From Streptomyces alanosinicus (GTDB taxonomy: Bacteria; Actinomycetota; Actinomycetes; Streptomycetales; Streptomycetaceae): a DNA stretch of 64,000 nt. This document shows, one piece after another, positions 35,569 through 45,151 of the stretch (its first letter is position 1; each line of letters opens with the position of its first letter). A program made the position numbers and the translations under genes. The stretch spans positions 50,652-114,651 of the forward strand of contig NZ_BMVG01000023.1 of NCBI RefSeq assembly GCF_014650595.1. Direction: 5' to 3'. Under the pieces are notes generated by a model. That model made no database searches. It had not been told where the DNA came from and saw only the letters and a list, made by a program, of their open reading frames with translations.

Positions 35569-35816
35569 GACGCCACCCCCGCTCGCCTGCGTCAGGGGAT
35601 CTGTAGCGACGCGGCGCCGGTGGGAACCGGCCGGGAAACAAGCGCGTCCTGCCCGCTCCACAGCGGGTTGCCGGTGGCCGGGGCGAGGATCCCGGCACAA
35701 GGAGATCATCACGGACACCTGGGCCACTGGCTCTTCCATAACGGTACAGCCGTGGACTTTGTACCGCACAGCTGTAGCTGGAGCCCGCCAGTTGGCGTGC
35801 GCGAATTCTTCAGCCG

Positions 35817-36200
35817 TCAGGAGTCGAAGCGGTGGCGGGCGGTTTCGATGTGACCGAGGTACCGGTGGGTCCAGTCGCACATGGCGTCGACGGTCGCGCG
35901 CAGGGCTCGGCCCGGCTCCGTGAGGGTGTACTCGACCCGCGGCGGCACGGTGGGGTGCACGCGCCGCTCGACCAGGCCGTTGCGCTCCAGCATGCGCAGG
36001 TTCTGGGTGAGCATCTTGTGGCTGATGCCCTCGATCTCGTTGCGCAACTCGGTGAAGCGCAGGGTGCGTTCGCCCACCGCTTCGATGATCAGAAGCGCCC
36101 ACTTGTTGGCGACGTCCGAGAAGATCTCCCGCGCCAACGAGTCCGCACGCGTCAGGTCTGCTTCATCCTTGAGCGAGCCCTTGAACTGCTTGGTCACCAC
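35817..36200 (-). CDS. HxlR family transcriptional regulator
   Basis: 127 residues with the HxlR winged helix: ANKWALLIIEAVGERTLRFTELRN at residues 31-54, then GISHKMLTQNLRMLERNGLV, and the wing RRVHPTVPPRVEYTLTEPG. GTG start with GGGGAA upstream. Regulators of this family respond to redox or small electrophiles. It is divergent from a RidA-family gene 122 bases away and probably regulates it. No CXX-type sensor cysteine is present at the N-terminus; the single cysteine is in AMCDWTH. Confidence 0.9.
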   Translation of the reverse strand: MVTKQFKGSLKDEADLTRADSLAREIFSDVANKWALLIIEAVGERTLRFTELRNEIEGISHKMLTQNLRMLERNGLVERRVHPTVPPRVEYTLTEPGRALRATVDAMCDWTHRYLGHIETARHRFDS

Positions 36201-36239
36201 GAGGTTCCCCAGTCACCGAAAAGTGCGTTCTTCCATGTC

Positions 36240-36293
36240 AGTGGCCACTCTCCTACGGTTTCCGAGTAACCACAAGAGACCACGTGCGTCTCT
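36240..36293. promoter_or_regulatory. Inverted repeats between HxlR and RidA genes
   Basis: AGTGGCCACT (36240-36249) is a perfect 10-base palindrome. AGAGAC-N7-GTCTCT (36275-36280 and 36288-36293) is a second dyad. Both lie in the divergent promoter region and are candidate operators for the HxlR regulator. Confidence 0.45.
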
Positions 36294-36322
36294 CGGGATC
36301 TCAGGACAAGGAGGCAGGCAGC

Positions 36323-36730
36323 ATGGCCATCACTCTGGTGAACCCCAGCGGATTGCCGAAGATCGACGCCTATCGGCACGTGTCGATCGCATCCGGGTCG
36401 AAACTGGTCTTCATTGCCGGGCAGGTCGCGTGGGATGCCGAGGGGGCCACGGTCGGCGAAGGCGACCTCGCCGCGCAGGTCGAGCAGTGCTACGTCAACA
36501 TCGGCACCGCTCTGGCCGAAGCCGGTGCCTCCTTCGACGACGTGGCAAAACTGACCGTCTACGTCGTCGACTGGACCCCCGGCAAGATGCCCCTGCTCCT
36601 GGAGGGGATCTCCCGGGCGGCCGCGAGGTTGGGGACCGCCCCGGTCCCGCCGGCCACGTTGCTGGGCGTAGCGGCACTGGACATCCCGGACCATCTGGTC
36701 GAGATCGAAGCCACCGCGGTCCTCGACTGA
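36323..36730 (+). CDS. RidA family protein (enamine/imine deaminase-like)
   Basis: 135 residues. Family features are IASGSKLVFIAGQVAWDAEG near 28-47, the QVEQCYVNIGTALAEAGASFDDVAKLTVYV stretch, and PPATLLGVAALDIPDHLVEIEATAV at the end, quoted here in part. The substrate-contacting arginine of canonical RidA (RxP...) is replaced (VPPATLLG), so it belongs to a divergent subgroup and may not hydrolyse enamines. ATG with AAGGAGG upstream; an upstream in-frame ATG at 36284 would include the operator region. Confidence 0.85.
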   Translation: MAITLVNPSGLPKIDAYRHVSIASGSKLVFIAGQVAWDAEGATVGEGDLAAQVEQCYVNIGTALAEAGASFDDVAKLTVYVVDWTPGKMPLLLEGISRAAARLGTAPVPPATLLGVAALDIPDHLVEIEATAVLD

Positions 36731-36898
36731 ACAGCGGCCCTTGGCCCACTGAGCACCACAGTGGCCGACTACGGCGCTCAGCGGCCAGCTGGCACGGTCC
36801 CCGTAAAGGGCATACAAGAGTCCGCGCGTCGACCGCCGCATCTACAGGGCCACCATCAGCGTCGGCATCCTCTTGACGGGCCCGACCGGCCCGTCACT

Positions 36899-37762
36899 TC
36901 ATGGCCTTGGGCTTGAGGGTCCCTCCGCCCTCAGGTGTGCGGTGAAACTGAACCGGTCGCCGCGGAAGAGGGAGCGGACGCATTCCACCGGGCGGCCGTC
37001 GTGGTCGCGGGTGACCCGGTTCATCAAGAGCATCGGCAGGGCCGGACTGGTGCCGATCAGCTGTACCTCGCGCGGGGAGGCGAGCACCGTCTCGATCCGC
37101 TCGTCCGCGTCCACGAGGGCCACGCCCGTCGTGCGCAGGTATGCGTACAGCGATGTGCTCGGGTCGAATTCGGCGGTCAGGTCGGGGAAGCGCTCCACCG
37201 ACAGGTAGGTGCTCTCCAGGCCCACCCGCTCCTCGTCCGCGAGCAACAGGCGCTCCAGGTGGAAGACCGGCTCGCCGACCTCGATCCGCAGGCCGGCCGC
37301 GAGGGTGGTGTCGGCGGCGAGGCGCTCGAAGACCACGAGCTGGCGTCCGGGACGCCGCCCCTGGCGGCGGACGCCCTCGGTGTAGCTGGCCAGGAGCAGC
37401 GGCTGGACCAGCTTCGGCCCGGCCGTGACCGTGGCCCGGCCGCTGCGCTGGACCCGCCCCTCCAGCCGCAGCTCGCGGATCGCCTGGCGCACCGTCATCC
37501 GCGAGACCCCGAACCGCTCGGCGAACTCCCGCTCGGTGGGCAGGGTCGCCCCTTGGCCCAGCTCGTCGAGGACCGCGTCGATTTTCTGCTTGACCTGGAA
37601 GTACTTCGGCAGCTCGCCCCGTTCGGGCACCCCGTCCCGTGTGGCGGCCAGAGTCGCCGGCGCGGTGGGCGGGGAGACGGTCGGCGGTTCGACAGGCACG
37701 CTGCTCACGCCCACGAGCCTAGCCGAGCCAACCCGGCGGCCGCCGCCCGCAGTGGCTGTCAT
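36899..37762 (-). CDS. GntR family regulator (HutC/FarR type)
   Basis: 287 residues from ATG 37762. A Pro/Thr-rich lead-in is followed by the winged helix (KYFQVKQKIDAVL, LPTEREFAERFGVSRMTVRQAIREL) and then a UTRA ligand domain ending in NRVTRDHDGRPVECVRSLFRGDRFSF, which is diagnostic for the HutC subfamily (DasR-like). The start is uncertain because no strong ribosome site is seen; a GTG further downstream (VSSVPVEPP) is plausible. It is divergent from a secreted phosphoesterase and lies beside a perfect 16-base palindrome, its likely site. Confidence 0.85.
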   Translation of the reverse strand: MTATAGGGRRVGSARLVGVSSVPVEPPTVSPPTAPATLAATRDGVPERGELPKYFQVKQKIDAVLDELGQGATLPTEREFAERFGVSRMTVRQAIRELRLEGRVQRSGRATVTAGPKLVQPLLLASYTEGVRRQGRRPGRQLVVFERLAADTTLAAGLRIEVGEPVFHLERLLLADEERVGLESTYLSVERFPDLTAEFDPSTSLYAYLRTTGVALVDADERIETVLASPREVQLIGTSPALPMLLMNRVTRDHDGRPVECVRSLFRGDRFSFTAHLRAEGPSSPRP

Positions 37763-37810
37763 GGTCACGCCCGCCGGGAGTTCGCTGCTTCTTCGCCTAC
37801 CGGGAATCCC

Positions 37811-37868
37811 GCGGACTCCGGGAGTCCGCCGGACACCGAGAGGCTCACGCACATTGGGCTAGCCCAAT
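37811..37868. promoter_or_regulatory. GntR-type operator and adjacent dyad
   Basis: ATTGGGCTAGCCCAAT (37853-37868) is a perfect 16-base palindrome 34 bases before the phosphoesterase ATG. GCGGACTC-CGG-GAGTCCGC (37811-37829) is a second dyad nearer the regulator. Either may be bound by the divergent GntR protein. Confidence 0.55.
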
Positions 37869-37901
37869 TGTGGGCAGCTGTCGACCCGTCAGGAGAGCGT
37901 C

Positions 37902-39443
37902 ATGAACGTGTCCCTGTCCTTCGTGTCCCCACCTCGCCGCGTTCTTGCGGCCGGGACCGCCACCGCGCTGCTGGCCGCGCTCGTGGTCGCCACCGCCGCG
38001 TCGCCGGTACGCGCGGCATCCGGCGCGAGCACGACCACCGACAATCTGCTCGTCGATCCCGGCGGCGAGGACGCGGCGATCTGCTCGCCGACCGGCCTCG
38101 ACGGGATGACGGTGCCCGGCTGGACCACCACCTCCGGGGAGCCCAACACCGTCTGCTACGGCGCCGCCGGCGGATATCCCACCGCCTCCACTCCCGGGTC
38201 ACCCACCCGGGGCAAGGGGTTCTTCGACGGTGGCGCCACCGGCGACTCGGGCCTGGAGCAGACCGTCGATGTCTCCTCCTCCGGCACCGCGATCGACACG
38301 AGGACGGTGGGCTGGAACCTCTCCGGCTGGCTCGGCGGCTACGCCTCGCAGAACGACCGGGTCGCGCTGACCAGCACCTTCCTCGACGCGAACGGCGCGG
38401 CCCTCGGCAGCAGCACGCTCGGACCGGTCACCGACACCGACCGCCACAACACCACCGAGCTCCTGCGCAGGACCGGAACCGGAACCGTGCCCGCCGGCAC
38501 CCGGTCCATCCGCGTCTCACTCGCGTTCACCTATACCGCGGGCGACGTCGCCGACGGCTACGCGGACGACCTCTCGCTGACGTTGACCACACCCGTCACC
38601 CAGCCGGTGCTGACCCCGCCGCCGTCCCGGGTGCCGGGCTACGACCACGTCTTCGTGGTCTACATGGAGAACGAGAACTACGAGAACATCATCGGCAACA
38701 CCGCCGAGGCGCCCTACATCAACAGCCTCGCCTCGGCCAACTCCGTGCTGACGCAGTCGTACGCCACCACCCACCCCAGCGACCCGAACTACGTCGCGCT
38801 CGCAGCCGGCGGCCTCTACGGGCTGACCGACAACACCATCACCACGACCACCATCGACGCGCCTCATCTCGGCAACAGCGTCGAGGCGGCGGGCAAGACG
38901 TGGAAGTCCTACGTCGAGAACATGAACGGCGACTGCGACACCACCTCGCACGGCAACTACAGCCCCGACGACACGCCGTTCTACTACTTCAAGGACATGA
39001 AGACCGACGCGGCCCGCTGCGCCGCGCACTGGCAGCCGCTGACGCAGATGACTCAGGACCTGAACACCACCGCCACCACGCCCGACTTCGTCTGGTTCGC
39101 CGCCGACGGCTGCGACGACATGGAAGACTGCGGCATCACCGCCGGCGACACCTGGCTGAAGAACACCCTGCCGACCATCTTCAACTCCCCCGCCTGGACC
39201 CAGCAGCGCTCGCTGCTGATCCTCACCTGGGACGAGGCCGCGACCAAGGCCTATGGTCCGAACTACCCCAACCGCGTGCCCACCGTCCTGATCGGCTCGC
39301 AGGGATCGGTCGCCACCGGCTACCACTCCGACCAGCGCACCGACCAGTACGGCCTGCTCCGCACCGTCGACCGAGCGCTCGGCCTCACACCGCTGACCAA
39401 CAACGACCGCTACGCCGCGACGGTCAACGACGTCTGGCGCTGA
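37902..39443 (+). CDS. Secreted acid phosphatase/phosphoesterase family protein
   Basis: 513 residues with a signal peptide (RRVLAAGTATALLAALVVA, cleavage after SPVRA). Residues 40-230 are a beta-rich module. The catalytic part follows: HVFVVYMENENYENIIGNT, where the E-N motif binds metal, THPSDPNYVALAAG, and near the end LILTWDEAATK. This is the phosphoesterase family that includes AcpA-type acid phosphatases and phospholipases C. It likely releases phosphate from extracellular substrates. The ATG is preceded by AGGAGAG. The gene stands alone under the palindrome shared with the GntR regulator. The Ser/Thr nucleophile lies in TTHPSDPN. Confidence 0.88.
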   Translation: MNVSLSFVSPPRRVLAAGTATALLAALVVATAASPVRAASGASTTTDNLLVDPGGEDAAICSPTGLDGMTVPGWTTTSGEPNTVCYGAAGGYPTASTPGSPTRGKGFFDGGATGDSGLEQTVDVSSSGTAIDTRTVGWNLSGWLGGYASQNDRVALTSTFLDANGAALGSSTLGPVTDTDRHNTTELLRRTGTGTVPAGTRSIRVSLAFTYTAGDVADGYADDLSLTLTTPVTQPVLTPPPSRVPGYDHVFVVYMENENYENIIGNTAEAPYINSLASANSVLTQSYATTHPSDPNYVALAAGGLYGLTDNTITTTTIDAPHLGNSVEAAGKTWKSYVENMNGDCDTTSHGNYSPDDTPFYYFKDMKTDAARCAAHWQPLTQMTQDLNTTATTPDFVWFAADGCDDMEDCGITAGDTWLKNTLPTIFNSPAWTQQRSLLILTWDEAATKAYGPNYPNRVPTVLIGSQGSVATGYHSDQRTDQYGLLRTVDRALGLTPLTNNDRYAATVNDVWR

Positions 39444-39662
39444 CCACACGTTCCCGGATCTGCCTGACCTGACCATCGGGGCGCGGGACGGATGCCAGGC
39501 GGCGTCCGTCCTCTCCCTTCCCCCCTTCCCTTCTTCGCCCCTTTTCCCCCTGATAGGAGCCCGCTTTCCCGCACTGTCCGGGCCGAATATAGGCTCACGG
39601 CCGTACACATGCCTGACGGGCAGTGAGAACGGGTCCTGACGGGCTGGGGGAGGAAAGACCGA

Positions 39663-40535
39663 GTGGAGAGGCTTCGGCAGGACGATCCAAGGCGGATCGG
39701 GGATCTTGTGACATTGGCGCGTCTCGACGCCGACGGCAGCCGGGGTGTGCCCGAACTCCGCTATCTGGCCCGCGGCGCGGACGGCGGCCACACCGTCCTG
39801 GCATGTCTGCCGCCGCCGGGCGGAGACCCGACGCGGTGGGCGGCCGAGGCGCAGCAGGCGGCCCGGCTGACCCAGCCCGGGTTCTGGCCGGTCGGCGAGC
39901 TCGGGGGGACGCCGGCCTTCCCCTGGTACTCGTCCCCCTACCGGCCGGCGCTACCGCTGCCGGCCGTACTGGCCGCGTATGGCGGCCCGCTGCCGGAACC
40001 GCTGATCCGCACGCTCGGCGGCACACTGGCCGAGGCCCTGGCCTCGGCCCACGTCCTGGGCATCGTGCACGGCGGCGTTTGCCCGGCGGGTGTGCTGCTG
40101 ACCGCCTGCGGACCGCTCCTGAGCTGCTTCGGCGCGACCCGAGCGAACCCGCTGGCAGAGAGCACCGCCGCGCAGGCCACCAGACTGGAGACCGGCTGCC
40201 TCGCCCCCGAACTGGCGGCGGGCGGCCCTGTGGACCGGGCCGGGGACGTCTACGCTCTGGGTGCCGTGCTGGCCTACGCGGCGACGGGGTACACCGTGCC
40301 CGAGTGGCAGGAGATCCCCGTCGGCCTGCGGGACATCGTCATGGCCTGCCGCTCACGCGACCCGCAGGGCCGACCCGAACCCGCGAGGGTGCTGGCCGAG
40401 TTGCTGCCGGGCGCCGCGTACGGCGGGCTGGCCGGCGGCACGGAGCCGGTGTCCCTGCCCGGCCGCGTCGTCGAGGCGTTGTCCCGTCAGTCAGCGGAGG
40501 TCCTCGCCTCCGCACTTCCCTCCCAAGGCCGCTGA
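39663..40535 (+). CDS. Degenerate Ser/Thr kinase-like protein (pseudokinase)
   Basis: 290 residues with the C-lobe layout of a bacterial Ser/Thr kinase but missing its catalytic residues. The catalytic loop reads VHGGVCPAGVLL in place of HRDLKPxNVLL, the DFG site is CFG (LSCFGATR), and the N-lobe has no clear glycine loop or lysine. GTG start. The stop is four bases before the next kinase gene, so the two are coupled. A regulatory or scaffold role for the neighbouring active kinase is inferred. It has no membrane segment. Confidence 0.8.
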   Translation: MERLRQDDPRRIGDLVTLARLDADGSRGVPELRYLARGADGGHTVLACLPPPGGDPTRWAAEAQQAARLTQPGFWPVGELGGTPAFPWYSSPYRPALPLPAVLAAYGGPLPEPLIRTLGGTLAEALASAHVLGIVHGGVCPAGVLLTACGPLLSCFGATRANPLAESTAAQATRLETGCLAPELAAGGPVDRAGDVYALGAVLAYAATGYTVPEWQEIPVGLRDIVMACRSRDPQGRPEPARVLAELLPGAAYGGLAGGTEPVSLPGRVVEALSRQSAEVLASALPSQGR

Positions 40536-40539
40536 AGTC

Positions 40540-42735
40540 ATGATCTCCGCTCTTCTGTACGACGACCCGCACACCGTCGGCCCGTTCCGCATCCTCGCCC
40601 GCCTCGGCGGAGGCGGCATGGGCACCGTCTTCCTGGCCCGTTCGGCAGACGGCCGCACGGTCGCGGTGAAGACCCTCCATACCCGCCTCGCCGCGGACAC
40701 GACACTACGGACGCGTTTCCGGCTGGAGGCGGACGCGGCACGCGTCATCGGCTCCGAGCACGGCGCGGCGGTCGTCGATGCCGACCCTCAGGCACCGACC
40801 CCGTGGCTGGCGACGGAGTACGTCCTCGGCCCGCCGCTCGACGTGGCGGTGGAGGGGGGCGGACCACTGCCGGAGCCGGCCGTGCGCGCCCTCGGCGCGG
40901 CCCTCGCCGCCGGGCTGGAGCAGTTGCACCGGTCGGAGGTGGTGCATCGTGACCTGAAGCCCTCCAACGTCTTGGTGACGGCGCAAGGCCCACGGATCAT
41001 CGACTTCGGCATCGCCCGGGCCTTCGGCGACGAGCACCTGACGAACGTCGGCAGCGCCATGGGGACGCCGGCGTTCATGTCGCCGGAGCAGGCGGCGGGC
41101 CTGGAACACGCGGCGGCGGGCGATGTGTTCGCCCTGGCCGGAGTGCTGGTCTTCGCCGCCACCGGCATCGGCCCGTTCGGCGGCGGGGCCCCCACCGACC
41201 TGCTGTACCGCGTCCGGTACAGCGAGCCGGACCTGGGCCAGGTCCCCGAGTCGCTGCGCCCGCTGCTCGTCCGCTGTCTGGCCAAGGATCCCGCGCAGCG
41301 CCCGTCCATCACCGAGTTGCGCACCGCGCTGGGTGCCGTCGGCGGTGTCCCGGGTGACCGCCGCGGCTTCGCCGACCTGCTGCCCGACGCGGTGCTGCGG
41401 GAGATCGCCCGGCGCAGCGACGAGGTGTGGCGCGAGCCGCCGCACCGTCTGCCGCCACCGGTGCCTGCCGAGGCACCGGCGGCCCGGCCGGCCTCCGCAT
41501 CGGGCGTCTCCCGGCGTCGGCTGCTGGCCGTGAGCGGGGGCGCGCTGCTGGGCGGCGGCCTTCTCGGCGGCGGCGGATGGGCCCTGTTCGGGGGCTCCGG
41601 TGGCGGCGGGGGCGGCGGCACGAAGAAGGACGCCGTCGACCGGCCCAAGCCCCCGGCGGCACTGTGGAGTACCGCTCTGTGGTGCCCGGACTCCGGCGGC
41701 GAGGTGATGACGGTGGGCCGGAACCTGGTGATGCGGGCGGGGATCGTGCTGTGCGGCATCAACGCCGAGTCGGGCCAGGGGACCTGGCAGGCGAACATCG
41801 AGGAGACCTGGCGGTCGGCCACCGACGGAACCCGGGTCTACGGCCTGCGGGGTTACAAGGACGCGGCGTCGCTGGCGGTGTGCGAGGTGGCGCAGACCGA
41901 CGGCGAACTGGGCAAGCCCCTGGTGGAGCTCTCCGCCTTCACCGGCAAGGAGCAGTACAACCAGCTGCTGTGTGTGGTCGACGGCGTCGCCTACCTGGTG
42001 GCCAAGGCCGCCTCCGGGGAACGCTGGTACCTGGTCGCGGCAGACCTGGGCACCGGCAAGGAACGCTGGCGCAGCCCGGTGGACGGGCCCCCGATGAACG
42101 GGCTGCAGGCTCAGGCAGCCCCACCCGCGCTGGGCGGCACCGTGGTGGGGTCCCGGGTGGTGCTGTGCGGGAACCCGGCGGACGACTCGAAGTTCCTCGG
42201 CCTCTCCGTGCACGACAAGGACACCGGCCGGCAACTGTGGCGGCTCTCCGTGACGTTCGCGGGCACTGCGCCGTCCCGTCTGGTCACCGACGACCGGAAC
42301 ATCTACGTGGGCGCGGAGGACCTCACCGCCCGCAGGATCTCCGACGGCGAGCTGGAATGGGTCGTCGGCATGAAGGGCGGCTCCGGCAACAGCGGGGGCG
42401 AGGAGCGACGGTACAGCATGCCGGTCGTCCAGGACGGCGTCGTCTACTGCACCGACGGCGACCAGGGACTGATCGCCGTCGACGCGCTCTCCGGCACCAT
42501 GAACTGGCAGGAGAAGGGGCTGTCCGGCCGGAAGAGCACACGGGACGCGGCCCCGGCGATCGGCAAGCGGTACGCCTACTGCGCCGACGACAAGGGTGTA
42601 CGCGCCATCGACCTTCAGGCCCACAAGGCTGTCTGGACGTACGAGGCCACGCCCGTCGTCCTGACCGCCGACTCCAAGGGCGGCCGTCTCTACGTCCGCC
42701 AGGAGAAGCGGACCATCGCCCTACCCCTCGCCTGA
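40540..42735 (+). CDS. Ser/Thr protein kinase with PQQ-type beta-propeller
   Basis: 731 residues. Residues about 10-280 are a complete kinase: glycine loop LGGGGMGTVF, VAVKTL lysine, catalytic loop VVHRDLKPSNVLV, DFGIAR, and the APE-equivalent SPEQ. A Pro-rich linker is followed by one membrane helix near 325-350 (ALLGGGLLGGGGWALFG). The extracellular part has PQQ/YncE-type propeller repeats (GTGKERWRSPVDG, DTGRQLWRLSV, SGTMNWQEKG). It is a receptor-type kinase sensing an external ligand, paired with the pseudokinase upstream and another receptor kinase downstream. Start chosen at ATG 40540, four bases after the preceding stop. Confidence 0.9.
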   Translation: MISALLYDDPHTVGPFRILARLGGGGMGTVFLARSADGRTVAVKTLHTRLAADTTLRTRFRLEADAARVIGSEHGAAVVDADPQAPTPWLATEYVLGPPLDVAVEGGGPLPEPAVRALGAALAAGLEQLHRSEVVHRDLKPSNVLVTAQGPRIIDFGIARAFGDEHLTNVGSAMGTPAFMSPEQAAGLEHAAAGDVFALAGVLVFAATGIGPFGGGAPTDLLYRVRYSEPDLGQVPESLRPLLVRCLAKDPAQRPSITELRTALGAVGGVPGDRRGFADLLPDAVLREIARRSDEVWREPPHRLPPPVPAEAPAARPASASGVSRRRLLAVSGGALLGGGLLGGGGWALFGGSGGGGGGGTKKDAVDRPKPPAALWSTALWCPDSGGEVMTVGRNLVMRAGIVLCGINAESGQGTWQANIEETWRSATDGTRVYGLRGYKDAASLAVCEVAQTDGELGKPLVELSAFTGKEQYNQLLCVVDGVAYLVAKAASGERWYLVAADLGTGKERWRSPVDGPPMNGLQAQAAPPALGGTVVGSRVVLCGNPADDSKFLGLSVHDKDTGRQLWRLSVTFAGTAPSRLVTDDRNIYVGAEDLTARRISDGELEWVVGMKGGSGNSGGEERRYSMPVVQDGVVYCTDGDQGLIAVDALSGTMNWQEKGLSGRKSTRDAAPAIGKRYAYCADDKGVRAIDLQAHKAVWTYEATPVVLTADSKGGRLYVRQEKRTIALPLA

Positions 42736-42772
42736 ACACCCCACCCCGTCACGATCCAGGAGACGAGCACCC

Positions 42773-44860
42773 GTGAAACCCCTCGGCCAGGGAGACCCGC
42801 TGCGCCTGGGCCCTTACCGCCTCCACGGCGTCCTCGGCGAGGGCGGCATGGGCAAGGTGTACTTCGGAGCGGACGTCTCCGGGCGCCCCGCCGCGGTCAA
42901 GGTGCTGCTGCCGGAACTCGCCCACGACGGGCACCTGACCGAACGGTTCCTCCGGGAGGCGCGCACCGCGCAGGCCGTCACCAGCGAGGGCGTGGCGCGC
43001 GTCCTCGCCGCCGAACTGGAGGGCGGCCGGCCGTGGATCGCCACGGAGTTCCTGGCAGGACCGACGCTGGACGACGCCGTCGCGCGCTACGGGCCGCTCG
43101 ACGACGCAACGGTGCGGGAGTTGGCCCGCTCACTGGCCCGCACGCTCCAGGACGTGCACGCCACAGGACTCGTCCACCGCGATGTGAAGCCTCCCAACGT
43201 CGTCCTCACCTCGCGCGGACCCCGCCTGATCGATTTCGGTATCGCCCGCCCCGAACACGGCCTGACCCTCACCCGCACCGGACAGATCCCGGTCACCCCG
43301 GGCTACGGCGCGCCGGAGCAGGTGCTGGGACAGCGCGTCGGACCGGCGGCCGACCTCTTCTCCCTCGGTGCCGTCCTCGCCTTCGCCGCGGGCGGCCGGC
43401 CGGCGTACACCGGTACCGAGATCACGGCTGTCCTGTACGAGGTCGTGCACGGCGATCCCGACCTGGGGGCCGTTCCCGAGGGCCTGCGGTACCTGGTGAC
43501 GCCCTGCTTCGCCAAGGACCCGGCGGCACGCCCACTGCCCACCCAGGTCGCCGAGGCCGCGGCGGCACCGCCTCGGCCCGAACGACTGTGGAAGTCCGGC
43601 CAGTTGGGGGCGGAGATCCGGCAACGGGAGGCTGCGGCACACCGCCTGACGGCCCGTACGAGCGGCCCCTCGCCCACCTCCGAGGACGGCACGGTCGGCG
43701 GTGGCCCCCTCCTCACCCGGCGTCGGCTGCTGAGCGCGACCGGCGGCGGCGTGCTGCTGGCATCGGCGGGCGGAGGCGCCGCCTGGTGGCTCGGCCGTGG
43801 TGACGCGCCGCCCAACCCCTTCGACATCCCGCCGGCGGCGAAGCTGCGGGCCGCGCCGCTCGGTTCCGCCGACGGCTCACCGAAGCAGCTGTGGGGTCCC
43901 CTGCAGGACGTGGCCGACGCCGGGTCGCGGCCCCCGCTGCCGGTGCGTGACGTGGTGGTGTTCGCCGCCTCCGGCGGCGGCATCGCGGCGCGCCAGGTCA
44001 CCGATGGCCGGGAACGTTGGCGGGTCGGCGACGTGAAGACGGACGCCGGCTACCTCTCGATCGGGGACCGCCTGGTGGCCACCGCCGACGGCGAGGGAAC
44101 CCTGCGCACCTGGGTCGCCGCCACCGGGTCACCCCGCTGGACGGTGGACGCGCAGGTGGGTGCGCTGCTGGCCGCGGACGCCCAGGCCGTCTATCTGCAG
44201 ACCACCGACGGCCGGCTGCGTTGTGTGGGGACCGACGGGAAGGTGCGGTGGACGAAGCAGCCACCGCTGTCGCTCTCGGGCGGGCACCCCGCCGCGGCCC
44301 TCGGCGCCGGTCACCTGGTGCTCTGCACGCAGACGGGCGACGTGGCCGCGGTCCGCGCCGACGACGGCGCCCGCGCCTGGCTCCGCAAAGGGCAGGCCGC
44401 AGGGCCACTGCGGGCCGCCATCGACGGCGGAACCGTCTATCTCGGTGGCCGCACCCTGGCGGCGGTGGAGATCACCAGCGGCCGCCAGTTGTGGACCCGG
44501 AACCCGATGCGACCGCCCAGGCAGAGCGACTCCGGGTGGGGCCCGCCCACAGTGGCCGGCGGCGTGGTCTACGCACTGGACTGCGAGGCACTGCGCTCGC
44601 TGCACGCCGACGGCAGCCAGGCCGCCGACCCGGTGATCGTCGCCGGCGTTGCCCCGCCGTGGCAGCCGCCGGCTGTCCAGGGCAACAGCGTCTGGATCGT
44701 GGAGAGCGGGCAGACCGGCGTGAGCGGCCTGCCACGCTCCGGACAGGGCGAACCCCAGACCTTCGCTCTCGCCGACGACCGGCCCCGTTCCCTCGCCGCC
44801 GACGGCAACCGCGTCTTCGTCCTCAACCACACGACGCTGCTGGCGCTGTCGGTGTACTGA
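42773..44860 (+). CDS. Ser/Thr protein kinase with PQQ-type beta-propeller
   Basis: 695 residues. The kinase domain has LGEGGMGKVYFG, AAVKVL, VHRDVKPPNVVL and DFGIAR; a membrane helix (LLSATGGGVLLASAGGGAAWWLG) lies near 315-340. The external domain has propeller repeats such as DGRERWRVGDVKTD, ATGSPRWTVDAQ and SGRQLWTRNP. GTG start with AGGAGACGAG upstream, 37 bases after the previous kinase. Its layout duplicates that gene, so the two probably arose by duplication and diverged in the ligand domain. Targets are unknown. Confidence 0.9.
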   Translation: MKPLGQGDPLRLGPYRLHGVLGEGGMGKVYFGADVSGRPAAVKVLLPELAHDGHLTERFLREARTAQAVTSEGVARVLAAELEGGRPWIATEFLAGPTLDDAVARYGPLDDATVRELARSLARTLQDVHATGLVHRDVKPPNVVLTSRGPRLIDFGIARPEHGLTLTRTGQIPVTPGYGAPEQVLGQRVGPAADLFSLGAVLAFAAGGRPAYTGTEITAVLYEVVHGDPDLGAVPEGLRYLVTPCFAKDPAARPLPTQVAEAAAAPPRPERLWKSGQLGAEIRQREAAAHRLTARTSGPSPTSEDGTVGGGPLLTRRRLLSATGGGVLLASAGGGAAWWLGRGDAPPNPFDIPPAAKLRAAPLGSADGSPKQLWGPLQDVADAGSRPPLPVRDVVVFAASGGGIAARQVTDGRERWRVGDVKTDAGYLSIGDRLVATADGEGTLRTWVAATGSPRWTVDAQVGALLAADAQAVYLQTTDGRLRCVGTDGKVRWTKQPPLSLSGGHPAAALGAGHLVLCTQTGDVAAVRADDGARAWLRKGQAAGPLRAAIDGGTVYLGGRTLAAVEITSGRQLWTRNPMRPPRQSDSGWGPPTVAGGVVYALDCEALRSLHADGSQAADPVIVAGVAPPWQPPAVQGNSVWIVESGQTGVSGLPRSGQGEPQTFALADDRPRSLAADGNRVFVLNHTTLLALSVY

Positions 44861-45151
44861 CGGCCTCGCGCGACAGGGGCCGTACGTGACATTTCGTCTT
44901 GAACCGCCCTGTTCCGAGGAGGATTTCAACACGGACGAACTGTGGTCACCACCGTCGGATGTGTGCGGCCGACTCTTCAGACGATCGGCCATGACCGTCC
45001 ATGAACGGGAAATGAAGTTGTCCGCCCATAGGGGTCGTTGATCCGACGATCCGGCGTGCCGACGAACAGAATCGGACATTTTCCAATAACCTCACGTCAA
45101 CTTATGACGTGGCGGATCGCAAACGCGTCCGCTTCAACGCTCGGAGAAGAC

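Noticed and set aside
36935..39472. 845-residue forward frame
   Set aside because: A composite of a GntR antisense frame and a shadow of the phosphoesterase; low-complexity Arg/His content.
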